NCBI GenBank assembly: GCA_044379485.1
Contig: JBIPOE010000054.1
Coordinates: 1 to 29,665 of the forward strand
DNA length: 29,665 bases
DNA from: CAMDMI01 sp044379485
GTDB taxonomy: Bacteria; Bacteroidota; Bacteroidia; Cytophagales; Flexibacteraceae
Reading direction: 5' to 3'
Shown here piece by piece: positions 9,301 to 17,132 of this stretch (within the stretch, counting starts at the first letter, position 1; each line of letters begins with the position of its first letter). Under the pieces are notes generated by a model that ran no database searches, was not told the DNA's origin, and saw nothing but the letters and a program-made list of their open reading frames with translations. Position numbers and translations under genes: made by a program.

Positions 9301-9708
9301 ATGGAGTTAGCCCTTGTTGCCATAGAAAAGAATTTTTCAAGCCTTACTTTTGCCGGGGCCCATAGACCACTTTACCTTGTTAGAAACGGAGAATTAACTG
9401 AATACAAAGGAGATAGCTTTGGCGTTGGGGGAGGTCTGGTCCACATGAAAAAAGGTCAGTTCAGCCAACAAAATATCAATCTTCAAAAAGGAGATATGGT
9501 GTACTTATTTTCGGACGGTTTTGTAGGGCAATTTGATTCTGAAACCGGAAAAAAATATTTCACTAAAAATTTCCGTGAACTTCTGAAAACAGTTTCGGTT
9601 TTTGAGGCTGATAAACAACAACTTCTTATCCAGCATGAATTGAGAAGTTTCGCAAAAAACTCACCACAGATTGATGATATTCTGGTAATTGGTTTTAGAA
9701 TTCCTTAA
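6400..9708 (+). CDS. Two-component-regulator propeller sensor with SpoIIE/PP2C phosphatase output
   Basis: This 1102-residue membrane sensor has a signal/anchor segment at about 13-34 and about twelve propeller repeats (e.g. GFLWIGTQYGLNRYDG, GFLWIGTKRGLNRLD, GRVWIGTDRGLNLIE). A Y_Y_Y domain follows (about 695-765), then a transmembrane helix at about 783-803, a coiled-coil linker, and a C-terminal SpoIIE-type PP2C phosphatase. Phosphatase residues are intact: SGDFYW with D892, AVDCTGHGVPG with D909, DGMEL at 966-970, LFSDGF with D1039, and QIDDILVIG with D1092/D1093. In Bacteroidota the propeller/Y_Y_Y module usually senses periplasmic sugars through hybrid histidine kinases; here the output is a Ser/Thr phosphatase. 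It likely dephosphorylates the SiaC-like protein encoded at 4230-4595, acting as the SiaA equivalent. Domain reading is firm; partnership is inferred from proximity and the known SiaABC triad. Confidence 0.9.
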   Translation: MTSFNQILTKIKWRSAWQPLLFFIFILFSYNAFAIEPQLQFEHISIVRGLSNKKVQCIAEDLTGFLWIGTQYGLNRYDGTNFKVFKSDPTTKNSIIDNNISCLQVDNAGFLWIGTKRGLNRLDPLTNRFSVVKIFENQNIQNHENEILELTKDLENNIWVLSKKGISCIRSKSLSCENFPFSNDKSSPGQKFNSIIFKGHSLWLGSESGLFEFDTKTKKFKKENIQLPAIFKISGKQDSTIVLTHSKGYSKYNYISKKLSNPAFGLEISVSCLLKTKFSGFWIGSQEACLFQVEGNFKKQYCPNLSNPESIKSKSISCLFEDESGILWIGTSDQGLFKMDPIAQFFKTHRLQIQNHEYLTNPNVTAILEDGQKTLWIGSDKGLFSAENGSEIFKSWTFEQKALTNVTSLSSSKDEILVGSNEGLFLIKADKITKIQIQKTPVNEEVNSISIDEKGNVWIGTAMAGVCLWKRNEKTFTWLGQKENQKTDAGHLLSNTIKKILCDKSGRVWIGTDRGLNLIEPGNLKISSFVHEHGNNLSIPHGAVSPMFVDEKQNLWLASSGGGVCKLHIGSQDFTIYNEFNGLSSNYISKIIAQNENSLWISTEKGINVLDLKTSIITKYGLSDGLLFEMFNENSGWKTTDGKIMFGCTEGLVAFESSKIIRQNIRPKVILNDLFIHNKRIELKKPINQLEEIALTHRQNYFSLSFSVINFHLPNRIKVFYRLVGLERDWIDAANKREISYSNLEFKSYTFQIKAINNESIESKVISVPIVIFPPYWKTDSFKGISVVSLLLLVLVFYRSRVSIIAKRNKRLERLVEMRTSELQETNNQIEFQAKEILEEKLKLEDSNRKLWSNIEYGNKIQRATLPEISEIQQFIPETFVVYLPKDIVSGDFYWYVERQNKLLIAAVDCTGHGVPGAFMSLIGYEKLNKIVAEQGIESPALILDSLEQKLQTLLKQDDLEAGTTDGMELALVAIEKNFSSLTFAGAHRPLYLVRNGELTEYKGDSFGVGGGLVHMKKGQFSQQNINLQKGDMVYLFSDGFVGQFDSETGKKYFTKNFRELLKTVSVFEADKQQLLIQHELRSFAKNSPQIDDILVIGFRIP

Positions 9709-9750
9709 ACCAGATTCAACTAAAAATTCCTTTTAATCAATATTCGGTTC

Positions 9751-9758
9751 TACTTTTG
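9751..9758 (+). promoter_or_regulatory. Candidate -7 box for the ABC ATPase gene
   Basis: TACTTTTG matches the Bacteroidota -7 consensus TAnnTTTG and lies 17 nt before the ATG, giving a very short leader. Only an imperfect -33 element (CTTTTA) precedes it. Pattern match only. Confidence 0.35.
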
Positions 9759-9774
9759 AGCCGTTTAAAAATTC

Positions 9775-10437
9775 ATGATTTCAACAGAAGGACTCAATAA
9801 GTTTTACAAAGGGGCAGAACAATTTCAAGCCTTAAGAGATGTTAGTCTGGAAATAGCAAAAGGAGAATTTGTGGCCATTACCGGGCAGTCTGGGTCTGGT
9901 AAATCCACTTTGCTTTATGTGCTTTCTACATTGGATACAGACTATGATGGCGAAATAAAAATCAATGGAAATATTCTTAAAAACATGAATAGCAACCAGT
10001 TATCATCTTTAAGAAATAAGGATATTGGTTTTGTATTTCAGTTCCATTACCTGCTCCCTGAGTTTACAGTACTTGAAAATGTGAGTCTTCCCGCCATGAA
10101 GCTCAAAAAATATACCCCGAAACAAATCAGAGAAAGAGCCATTCAAAAACTTGAGATTTTGGGTTTGCAGGATCAGATTGACAAAAAAGGTGGCCAGCTT
10201 TCCGGAGGTCAGCAACAAAGAGTGGCCATAGCCAGAGCTTTGATCAATGACCCTGTAATTATTTTTGGCGATGAACCCACTGGAAATCTGGATTCTAACA
10301 ATGCCAAAATTGTGTTTGATATTTTCAAAGAGTTGAGCGAAAAACACGAACAAACCATTGTGATCGTAACCCATGATCCTGGAATTGCTGCAAAATCCGA
10401 CCGCTGTATTACCTTGAAAGACGGTCGTATCGTGTAG
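9775..10437 (+). CDS. ABC transporter ATP-binding protein (LolD/MacB/FtsE type)
   Basis: A 220-residue ABC ATPase with all catalytic motifs: Walker A GQSGSGKST (37-45), Q-loop FVFQ (Q89), signature LSGGQQQRVAIARAL (142-156), Walker B VIIFGDEPTGNLD (161-173) and H-loop VTHD (H200). Its compact length and the GDEPTGNLD sequence place it with the LolD/MacB/FtsE group, which power lipoprotein release, MacB-type efflux or division-linked permeases. No permease gene is adjacent, so the partner must be encoded elsewhere and LolD versus another subgroup member cannot be decided. The preceding SpoIIE gene ends 66 nt upstream. The stop lies only 4 nt from the stop of convergent argS. Confidence 0.88.
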   Translation: MISTEGLNKFYKGAEQFQALRDVSLEIAKGEFVAITGQSGSGKSTLLYVLSTLDTDYDGEIKINGNILKNMNSNQLSSLRNKDIGFVFQFHYLLPEFTVLENVSLPAMKLKKYTPKQIRERAIQKLEILGLQDQIDKKGGQLSGGQQQRVAIARALINDPVIIFGDEPTGNLDSNNAKIVFDIFKELSEKHEQTIVIVTHDPGIAAKSDRCITLKDGRIV

Positions 10438-10441
10438 GTTT

Positions 10442-12229
10442 CTACATTCGCTCAGGCATTTCTATTCCCAGGATTTTACCACAAGCTTTTATCACTTCTC
10501 CTGTATGGGTAGAAAGCGCTACCCGAAACTGAACCAAATCAGCTGTACTTGCCTGAAAAATAGTCTCATGGGCAAAAAAACTGTTATAAAGCCGGCTGGT
10601 TTCATACAAGTAATTGGCCACAACAGCTGGGCTATAGGCCAAGGCAGCTTCCTGAATGGTCATTTCAAACCTCAACAGATGTTTCAACAAGTCCTTTTCC
10701 GATTTTTGCAAATCCTTGGGTTGGTTGTTAAACTTCTGCCCGATAGAGGCCAAACTGGCTTTTCTGGAAATGGAGGAAATCCTGGCATGTGTATATTGAA
10801 TTGCCGTAGCTGTATTTCCGTTTAGTTCAATCGACTCTTCAGGATTAAATAGCATCCGCTTTTTCGGATCCACTTTGAGGAGGAAATATTTGATTGCACC
10901 CAGGCCTAAAACCTTGTACAATTCCTCCAGTTCCTCAGTCTCGAAATCCGAAATTTTGCCCAATTCATTTGTCCTTGCCCTGGCATTTGCGATCATCTCA
11001 TCCATCAACTCATCTGCATCTACCACAGTTCCTTCCCTGCTTTTCATTTTTCCAGATGGCAAATCCACCATGCCGTAACTGAGGTGGTGAAGGCCAAAAG
11101 CATATGGCCGACCCATTTTTTTCAAGATGTGAAACAAAACGACAAAGTGGTAATCCTGCTCATTTCCAACCACATAAATCGAGCGGTCCATGCCAAAATC
11201 TTTGAATTTTAAGTCAGCGGTTCCCAAATCCTGAGTGATGTAAACTGAAGTTCCATCTGACCTGAGAACCAACTTTTGGTCCAGGCCTTCATCTGTTAAA
11301 TCGATCCAAACTGAGCCGTCCTCCTTTTTGAAAAACACGCCTGAAGAAAGTCCTTCATCCACAATATCTTTACCCAAAATATAGGTATTGGACTCATAAT
11401 AAAACTTATCGAAGCTTACGCCCAGTCTTTTATACGTTTCATCAAAACCAGCGTACACCCAACCATTCATTTGTTTCCAAAGCGCAATCACCTCTGGCAC
11501 TCCTGCTTCCCAATCCAGTAGCATTTGCTTGGCTTTCAGAGCAATTGGCGCATTGGCTTTTGCTTCCTCTTCAGAACTTCCTTTTTCAAGCAATTCCGAA
11601 ATCTGAGATTTCAGAATTTGGTCATATTTTACATAATATTTTCCAACCAAATGGTCTCCTTTTAAACCATTTGTTTCAGGAGTTTCGCCATTGCCTGTTT
11701 CCTGATAGGCCACCATAGATTTGCAAATATGTATGCCCCGATCGTTGACGAGATTGGCTTTAATCACCTCAAAACCAGCAAATTTTAACAATTCTGAAAG
11801 CGCAGAACCCAGAAAGTTATTCCGGAGATGACCAAGGTGAAGTGGCTTATTCGTGTTTGGAGAAGAGTATTCGATCAAGACCTTTTGATCAATTTTTGGT
11901 AAGCCTGAAACTTTTCCGGATTGGGTAAACTCCCAAAACTCTGCCAGCCAGGCTTTATCAGAAATCGACAAATTTAAAAAGCCTTTAACCACATTAAACT
12001 TCTCCACCTCCGCACTATGGTTGAACAAATACTCACCAATGAACTGACCAATTTGTTCAGGCCCTTTTCCCAACAGTTTGGTAAATGGAAAACAAACCAA
12101 GGTTAAATCACCTTCAAATTCCGGCTTTGTAACTTGTAACGCAATGGTAGGAATATGATTATCCGTAACACCAAGAGACTGGATAGCCTTCCTGATTTGT
12201 TCGTCCAGGTTTTGTTCTAATGTTTTCAT
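10442..12229 (-). CDS. argS: Arginyl-tRNA synthetase
   Basis: ArgS charges tRNA-Arg. From ATG 12229 the protein has 595 residues, close to the family norm. It begins with the ArgS-specific N-terminal domain (MKTLEQNLDEQIRKAI). The class I HIGH motif appears as SSPNTNKPLHLGHLRNN (122-138) and the KMSKS-loop equivalent as GKMKSREGTVV (393-403). The C-terminal anticodon-binding domain carries TATAIQYTHARISSI and ends in LGIEMPERM, a typical ArgS ending. The frame stays open 26 codons further upstream to a TTG at 12307, but that extension is non-family and overlaps a perfect -7 promoter box at 12252-12259. The internal ATG is therefore the better start. It converges with the ABC ATPase gene with a 4-nt gap. 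Confidence 0.96.
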   Translation of the reverse strand: MKTLEQNLDEQIRKAIQSLGVTDNHIPTIALQVTKPEFEGDLTLVCFPFTKLLGKGPEQIGQFIGEYLFNHSAEVEKFNVVKGFLNLSISDKAWLAEFWEFTQSGKVSGLPKIDQKVLIEYSSPNTNKPLHLGHLRNNFLGSALSELLKFAGFEVIKANLVNDRGIHICKSMVAYQETGNGETPETNGLKGDHLVGKYYVKYDQILKSQISELLEKGSSEEEAKANAPIALKAKQMLLDWEAGVPEVIALWKQMNGWVYAGFDETYKRLGVSFDKFYYESNTYILGKDIVDEGLSSGVFFKKEDGSVWIDLTDEGLDQKLVLRSDGTSVYITQDLGTADLKFKDFGMDRSIYVVGNEQDYHFVVLFHILKKMGRPYAFGLHHLSYGMVDLPSGKMKSREGTVVDADELMDEMIANARARTNELGKISDFETEELEELYKVLGLGAIKYFLLKVDPKKRMLFNPEESIELNGNTATAIQYTHARISSISRKASLASIGQKFNNQPKDLQKSEKDLLKHLLRFEMTIQEAALAYSPAVVANYLYETSRLYNSFFAHETIFQASTADLVQFRVALSTHTGEVIKACGKILGIEMPERM

Positions 12230-12537
12230 TGAAATTCTAAGAAAAGGAGTGCAAATATATGAGTCTGGATTTGGCCTTGGTTTGAAAATTGAAAAGGAGG
12301 AAAACAATATTAGAAAATGAAGGTTAAAAAACCTTGTTATAAATCGGGTTTCCTGGAATACTTTTGTTTTACCTAAAAGGAAATGAATACTTGCATTTAT
12401 TTTTGAAAACAGGCTTGGAAATTGCTCTGAAACGACTTTGAATTTTTATAAGATTAAAGGACTATATTATTGATTATTAAGAGACTATATATTAACACCG
12501 GGCTACCATTAAACAATGAGCAGCAAGAAGCAAAACG
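12230..12537. other. Divergent intergenic region between argS and the SBBP/PKD protein gene
   Basis: About 308 bp without a supported gene. It holds the argS -7 box at 12252-12259 and, on the plus strand, TACTTTTG at 12359-12366 (full TAnnTTTG match) with a CTTG at 12333-12336, spaced 22 nt, slightly long. This is a candidate promoter for the gene at 12538, with a leader of about 165 nt. GACTATATTATT and GACTATATATT near 12461 and 12483 form an imperfect direct repeat. Nothing else recognisable was seen. Confidence 0.45.
12252..12259 (-). promoter_or_regulatory. Candidate -7 box for argS
   Basis: On the minus strand this reads TATATTTG, a full match to TAnnTTTG, 23 nt before the argS ATG at 12229. 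No good -33 TTG was found at the right distance. Its position inside the upstream open frame supports the shorter argS start. Confidence 0.4.
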
Positions 12538-15500
12538 ATGAATAAAATATGGATCCTTTTCTTTTTGACAACAAATCTCCTTTTTGGTCATGCAGGTGAC
12601 CAGGAACATGGGCAAAGAAATGTTTTTATAGAAAATAAAGGACAGTGGCCGAGCCGGTTCAAATTCATGAAGCAGGTCCAGAATGGGTATATGTGGTTTT
12701 CCCCCAATTCATTTCGTGTGAGCCTTACCAAACCAGGACTTCATCCATCTGAAATTAAACCAAATTTAAAAAGCCCTGAAAATAAATCAGTTGGCCATGC
12801 ATATGAGCTTGAATTTATAGGTGGCAAAGCCTTAAAAATGTCTCCATCCGGTCCGGAAAGTAAAACTCTATACAATTTTTACCTGGGAAATAACAGGAGC
12901 AATTGGGCCAGTGGAGCCAGGGCTTTTGAAGAAATATTGTATTCTCAACTTTACCCAGGTGTTGATTTAAAACTCACAGAAAAAGCTGGTCACTTAAAAT
13001 ATGATCTGATTTTGAATAAAGCAGAAGACATTCAACAGGTGAAAATTCAATACAAAGGACTCAAACGTATTTCAATCAGGGAAGGCAAACTTCGATTGGG
13101 AACATGCCTTGGAGAAATAGAAGAAAGCATTCCTTTGGCATGGCAAGTAATTAATGGAAAAAAGGAAGCTCTGGACTGTCAATATAAACTCAATGGAACT
13201 GAGGTTAGTTTCTATTTTCCAAAAGGGATTAAATTTGGTTATCCTTTGATCATAGATCCTGAAATTGTTTTTTATACCTACAGTGGAGGCCAATCTGATA
13301 ATTGGGGGAGCACAGCGGTTGGAGATCGGTTTGGAAATTCATATCTGGCCGGAACCATTTATGGCCCCAACTTTCCTGTAACCCTGGGAGCTTTTGATTC
13401 GACTTACAATGATTTGACAACCAGTTTTTATAGAACATATGACCTTTGTATTCAAAAGTTTAACCCAAATGGAAGAGATCTACTTTTTTCTACTTTTTTA
13501 GGAGGAAATGAAATTGACACCCCTAACAGTTTGGTAATGGATAATGAGGATAACCTATTAATTCTGGGCACCACATCATCTGTAAATTTTCCTGTTTCGA
13601 CAACTGCTTTTCAACCATTTTTTAGTGGTGGGGATACTGTGGCTCCACTTTCTTTTAGTACCTCAGGTTTGAGATATGTGAATGGCTCCGATTTGTTTGT
13701 GACCAGATTAAGTAAGGAAGGCAATGCCTTATTGGCATCCACATTTTTAGGCGGATCGGGGAATGATGGCATAGTTGCATATAACGAATCTATAAGCATG
13801 AATTATGGAGATGCTTTCAGAGGCGACATTGCTGTTGCCAAAGATGGAAGTGTTTTAATAGCAAGTCATACACATTCCTTGGATTTTCCGGTATTTAATG
13901 CCTTTCAAAATACAGGTTCCGGAAGCATTGATGGCGTTGTGGTTAAACTTTTGCCAGACCTGAGTAACATCGTTTGGTCCACCTATTTGGGAGGTTCCAA
14001 CATGGATGTTTTATATTCCATTCAAACGCAAGGCAACGACAAAGTGGTTGTTTCAGGTGGCAGCCAAAGCATAAATTTTCCCATTACTGAAAACGCATAT
14101 AAAGACCAGATTACGGGAGATAGGACTATTAGAAACAATTTCTGCGATGCTGTAATTGCCTCTTTTTCGCTAGCAAATGGCAATTTACTTCATTCTACTT
14201 TTTCTGGAAGCAATGCCTACGACCTTGCCTTTCTTGTTCAAAGTGATTTGGGAGAAAACATTTATATTTTCGGACAAACGAAAGGCTTTATTCCTAGAAC
14301 TGAAGGAACTTTTGGAAATGATGGAGGTAAAATATTCCTGCAAAAATTTGATCCTAATCTGCAAAATCTGATTTGGAGTACAGCAATTGGAAACAACCAA
14401 AACAATGCCTTGGTACCTTCTGCATTTTTGGTCGATACCTGTGGAAGAATCTATTTTTCAGGTTGGGGAGGAAGGGTAAACAATTTCGTAATTGGAAATG
14501 AAAACACCAACACACAAGGTTTTCCAACTACAGAAACCGCGTTTTTAAAAACCTCTGATGGCTCAGATTTTTATTTTTGTGTCCTTGGGGCTGAAGCCAC
14601 AAGTTTGGAATACGCTACTTTTTTTGGCTCAAATGGAGGAAATGAACATGTGGATGGTGGCATGAGTAGGTTTGATAAATCTGGGGTCATTACCCAGGCT
14701 GTTTGTGGTTGTGCTGGTTACCCTGGAACCCCAGGAACTTACAGTCCGGTAATCCGTAGCGGCAATTGCAACCAGGCCGTGGTAAAAATAAATTTAGGCA
14801 TTTTGCTGGCTGAATTTAAGATAGTAAGCACTCCAAGATGCAACCTGGATGTTAGCTTTCAAAACAACTCGTCCAACGGAAAAAGATATGTATGGTATTG
14901 GGGAGACGGGGATTCATTGGTTTCAGAAAATCGAAATTTAAGTCACACATACAAAGATTCAGGCACTTATGTTATAAAACTGTATGCTTCAAATTCCTCC
15001 ACATGTCTCAAAAAAATCTTTTTTTTCGATACCATTTTTGTAAAAAAGCCTTTCAATTTTCAAAGTGATACTGTCCAGAAATTATTTTGCAAAGGCGATT
15101 CATTTACGCCAGAATTACCTGAACGATTGGGCATTACCAGGACCTGGATAACTTTTGGGGATATTGTGAATGACAATTATTCCGACCCAATTATTGAACC
15201 AAGAAGGAATATAATTTATGAAATTGAAAACAAAAATAAGGACGGTTGTATATTAAATTCTTACTATCAAACTGTTTCCAAAAGCGATTTGAAACTTGTT
15301 ATTTTTGATACGACTATTTTGTTCCCATGTGAAAACAGAGCTAATGTAATCTTAAAAGCAAATGCCAATTCCCCAGATGCAATTGAGTGGACTATTGATA
15401 ATCAAAACTTCAAAACAGATTCATTTGCTTATGAGATCAAAAATAATGGGATGTATTTGGTTCAGTTAAATGGCATTAAAAATACCTGTCCGGATTCTGT

Positions 15501-16014
15501 AAGCAAATCAATATTCATTCCTGAATATATTTTTAAAACGGAAGCAGACTTTGATTATGAGATTGTAACTGAGTCTTGTTCAGATAAATATGTGAAATTT
15601 TTTGGCAAGGTAAATGAAGATTTGAATTACGATTGGGATTTTGGAGATGGCACATTTTCTTTTGAAAAGAACCCAATTCACTATTATTCTGAAAAAGGGA
15701 TTTTCAAACCCACGCTTCGTGTAAAAAATCAAACATGCCAGGCTACAAAAACGATAGACCTCGATATAGATCCTGTTTTTATTCCAAATTTTCTCACCAG
15801 CAATGCCGACGGTATGAACGATACTTTTGTAATCAATGGCCTTGGAGAAGGCGTTGGTTTACAAATTTTTAACCGCTGGGGAGAAAAGATTTTTGAAACT
15901 GAATCCTATCAAAACAACTGGACTCCCAATGATTTAAATCCTGGCACATACTTCTTTCATCTTAAATTTTCAAACGGAAAAACATGTAAAAGCTGGGTAG
16001 AAGTTTTCCGTTGA
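12538..16014 (+). CDS. Secreted SBBP-repeat/PKD protein with T9SS type B (CHU_C) sorting domain
   Basis: A 1158-residue secreted protein. A signal peptide (about 1-19, ending GHAG) is followed by a DUF7948-like N-terminal domain starting RNVFIENKGQWP, then a long stretch of SBBP-type beta-propeller repeats (segments such as FSTFLGGNEID, ASTFLGGSGNDG, WSTYLGGSNMD). A first PKD-like domain (about 762-836, WYWGDGDS ... HTYKDSGTY) and a second (about 1002-1080, YDWDFGDGTFSFEKNP) follow. The C terminus (about 1081-1158) is a gliding-motility-associated/type B sorting domain: IPNFLTSNADGMNDTF, IFNRWGEKIFET, LNPGTYFFHLKF. Such proteins cross the outer membrane through the type IX secretion system and stay at the surface or are released. 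Specific ligand or function is unknown. It stands alone between argS and trxB. Confidence 0.88.
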   Translation: MNKIWILFFLTTNLLFGHAGDQEHGQRNVFIENKGQWPSRFKFMKQVQNGYMWFSPNSFRVSLTKPGLHPSEIKPNLKSPENKSVGHAYELEFIGGKALKMSPSGPESKTLYNFYLGNNRSNWASGARAFEEILYSQLYPGVDLKLTEKAGHLKYDLILNKAEDIQQVKIQYKGLKRISIREGKLRLGTCLGEIEESIPLAWQVINGKKEALDCQYKLNGTEVSFYFPKGIKFGYPLIIDPEIVFYTYSGGQSDNWGSTAVGDRFGNSYLAGTIYGPNFPVTLGAFDSTYNDLTTSFYRTYDLCIQKFNPNGRDLLFSTFLGGNEIDTPNSLVMDNEDNLLILGTTSSVNFPVSTTAFQPFFSGGDTVAPLSFSTSGLRYVNGSDLFVTRLSKEGNALLASTFLGGSGNDGIVAYNESISMNYGDAFRGDIAVAKDGSVLIASHTHSLDFPVFNAFQNTGSGSIDGVVVKLLPDLSNIVWSTYLGGSNMDVLYSIQTQGNDKVVVSGGSQSINFPITENAYKDQITGDRTIRNNFCDAVIASFSLANGNLLHSTFSGSNAYDLAFLVQSDLGENIYIFGQTKGFIPRTEGTFGNDGGKIFLQKFDPNLQNLIWSTAIGNNQNNALVPSAFLVDTCGRIYFSGWGGRVNNFVIGNENTNTQGFPTTETAFLKTSDGSDFYFCVLGAEATSLEYATFFGSNGGNEHVDGGMSRFDKSGVITQAVCGCAGYPGTPGTYSPVIRSGNCNQAVVKINLGILLAEFKIVSTPRCNLDVSFQNNSSNGKRYVWYWGDGDSLVSENRNLSHTYKDSGTYVIKLYASNSSTCLKKIFFFDTIFVKKPFNFQSDTVQKLFCKGDSFTPELPERLGITRTWITFGDIVNDNYSDPIIEPRRNIIYEIENKNKDGCILNSYYQTVSKSDLKLVIFDTTILFPCENRANVILKANANSPDAIEWTIDNQNFKTDSFAYEIKNNGMYLVQLNGIKNTCPDSVSKSIFIPEYIFKTEADFDYEIVTESCSDKYVKFFGKVNEDLNYDWDFGDGTFSFEKNPIHYYSEKGIFKPTLRVKNQTCQATKTIDLDIDPVFIPNFLTSNADGMNDTFVINGLGEGVGLQIFNRWGEKIFETESYQNNWTPNDLNPGTYFFHLKFSNGKTCKSWVEVFR

Positions 16015-16125
16015 TATAAAAAACAACAAAGGAGAATTAGCTTCTACATGCTGATTTTCAAAACTTTAAGTCGGACTCTGTGCTAATATCGCCTGCCATT
16101 GATCCATTCAATTGGTTGTCAAAAC

Positions 16126-16155
16126 TTGAGTTTTAACCGAATTTTCCGACTTTTG
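16126..16155 (+). promoter_or_regulatory. Candidate promoter of trxB
   Basis: TTG at 16126-16128 and GACTTTTG at 16148-16155 are separated by 19 nt, the spacing expected for the Bacteroidota TTTG / TAnnTTTG promoter. The second box differs from consensus at one position. The ATG of trxB follows 33 nt later. Pattern match only. Confidence 0.45.
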
Positions 16156-16188
16156 CACTCCTTTTTAAAGCCTTATCCATAAATTATT

Positions 16189-17130
16189 ATGACAGAAAAA
16201 GCTATTCAATGTTTAATTATCGGCTCAGGACCAGCAGGTTATACCGCTGCCATATACGCATCCAGGGCTGGATTGGAACCCATATTATATACAGGACCTG
16301 AACCTGGGGGACAGCTCATGATTACCAACGATGTTGAAAATTTTCCAGGCTACCCTGACGGAATAATGGGTCCTCAAATGATGGAAGACTTGAAAAAGCA
16401 AGCTGAAAGATTTGGAACCGATGTGCGATTTGGCATGGTTACCTCAGTTGATTTTTCCGGATTTCCATTAAAAGCGAGGGTAAACGATGAATTCGATATC
16501 GAGGCCCAAACCGTAATTATTTCAACAGGCGCTTCAGCCAAATGGCTTGGTTTAGAATCAGAAACCAGATTAAACGGAAAAGGCGTTTCAGCTTGTGCTG
16601 TTTGCGATGGATTTTTCTTTAGAGGTCAGGAAGTTATCATTGTAGGCGCTGGTGACACAGCCTGTGAAGAGGCTACTTATCTTTCCAAATTATGCAAAAA
16701 GGTAACCATGATCGTGCGGAAAGGAGAAATGAGAGCGAGTACGATTATGCAAAACCGGGTTCTGAATAGCCACAACATTACTGTTTTATACCATACTGAA
16801 ACTGTTGAAATTCTTGGCGAAGAGGGTGTTACAGGCGCAAGGTTTAAAAACAATGTTACCAATGAAATTTTCGAATTAGAAGCAACCGGCTTTTTTGTGG
16901 CCATTGGCCACAAACCAAATACAGACATTTTTAAAGGCGTATTGGAAATGGATGAAAACGGCTATATCCACACTGATAAAGTAAGCACCAGAACAAATGT
17001 TGAAGGCGTTTTTGCCTGTGGAGATGCCCAGGACCACATATACCGGCAGGCCATTACCGCAGCTGGCACCGGCTGCATGGCTGCATTAGATGCAGAAAGA
17101 TATCTGGCCTCCATAGAAGAAGTAGTCTGA
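16189..17130 (+). CDS. trxB: Thioredoxin reductase
   Basis: A 313-residue FAD enzyme that passes electrons from NADPH to thioredoxin. Motifs seen: the FAD-binding GSGPAG (12-17), PGGQLMITNDVENFPGYP, the redox-active CAVC (136-139) followed by DG, the NADPH-domain GAGDTA (153-158), and the C-terminal FAD motif VFACGDAQDHIYRQA. The usual NADPH 2'-phosphate motif HRRxxxR reads VRKGEMR here, so the first basic position is altered while the final Arg is kept. Length is normal. The next gene starts 2 nt past this stop, so trxB and the M23 peptidase gene are probably one operon. Confidence 0.95.
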   Translation: MTEKAIQCLIIGSGPAGYTAAIYASRAGLEPILYTGPEPGGQLMITNDVENFPGYPDGIMGPQMMEDLKKQAERFGTDVRFGMVTSVDFSGFPLKARVNDEFDIEAQTVIISTGASAKWLGLESETRLNGKGVSACAVCDGFFFRGQEVIIVGAGDTACEEATYLSKLCKKVTMIVRKGEMRASTIMQNRVLNSHNITVLYHTETVEILGEEGVTGARFKNNVTNEIFELEATGFFVAIGHKPNTDIFKGVLEMDENGYIHTDKVSTRTNVEGVFACGDAQDHIYRQAITAAGTGCMAALDAERYLASIEEVV

Positions 17131-17132
17131 TT

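Noticed and set aside
10009..10374. 121-codon open frame on the minus strand
   Set aside because: Antisense to the ABC ATPase catalytic motifs; no domain recognised.
12230..12307. 26-codon N-terminal extension of argS
   Set aside because: Starts with TTG, is not family-like, and overlaps a -7 box; MKTLEQNL at 12229 is a normal ArgS start.
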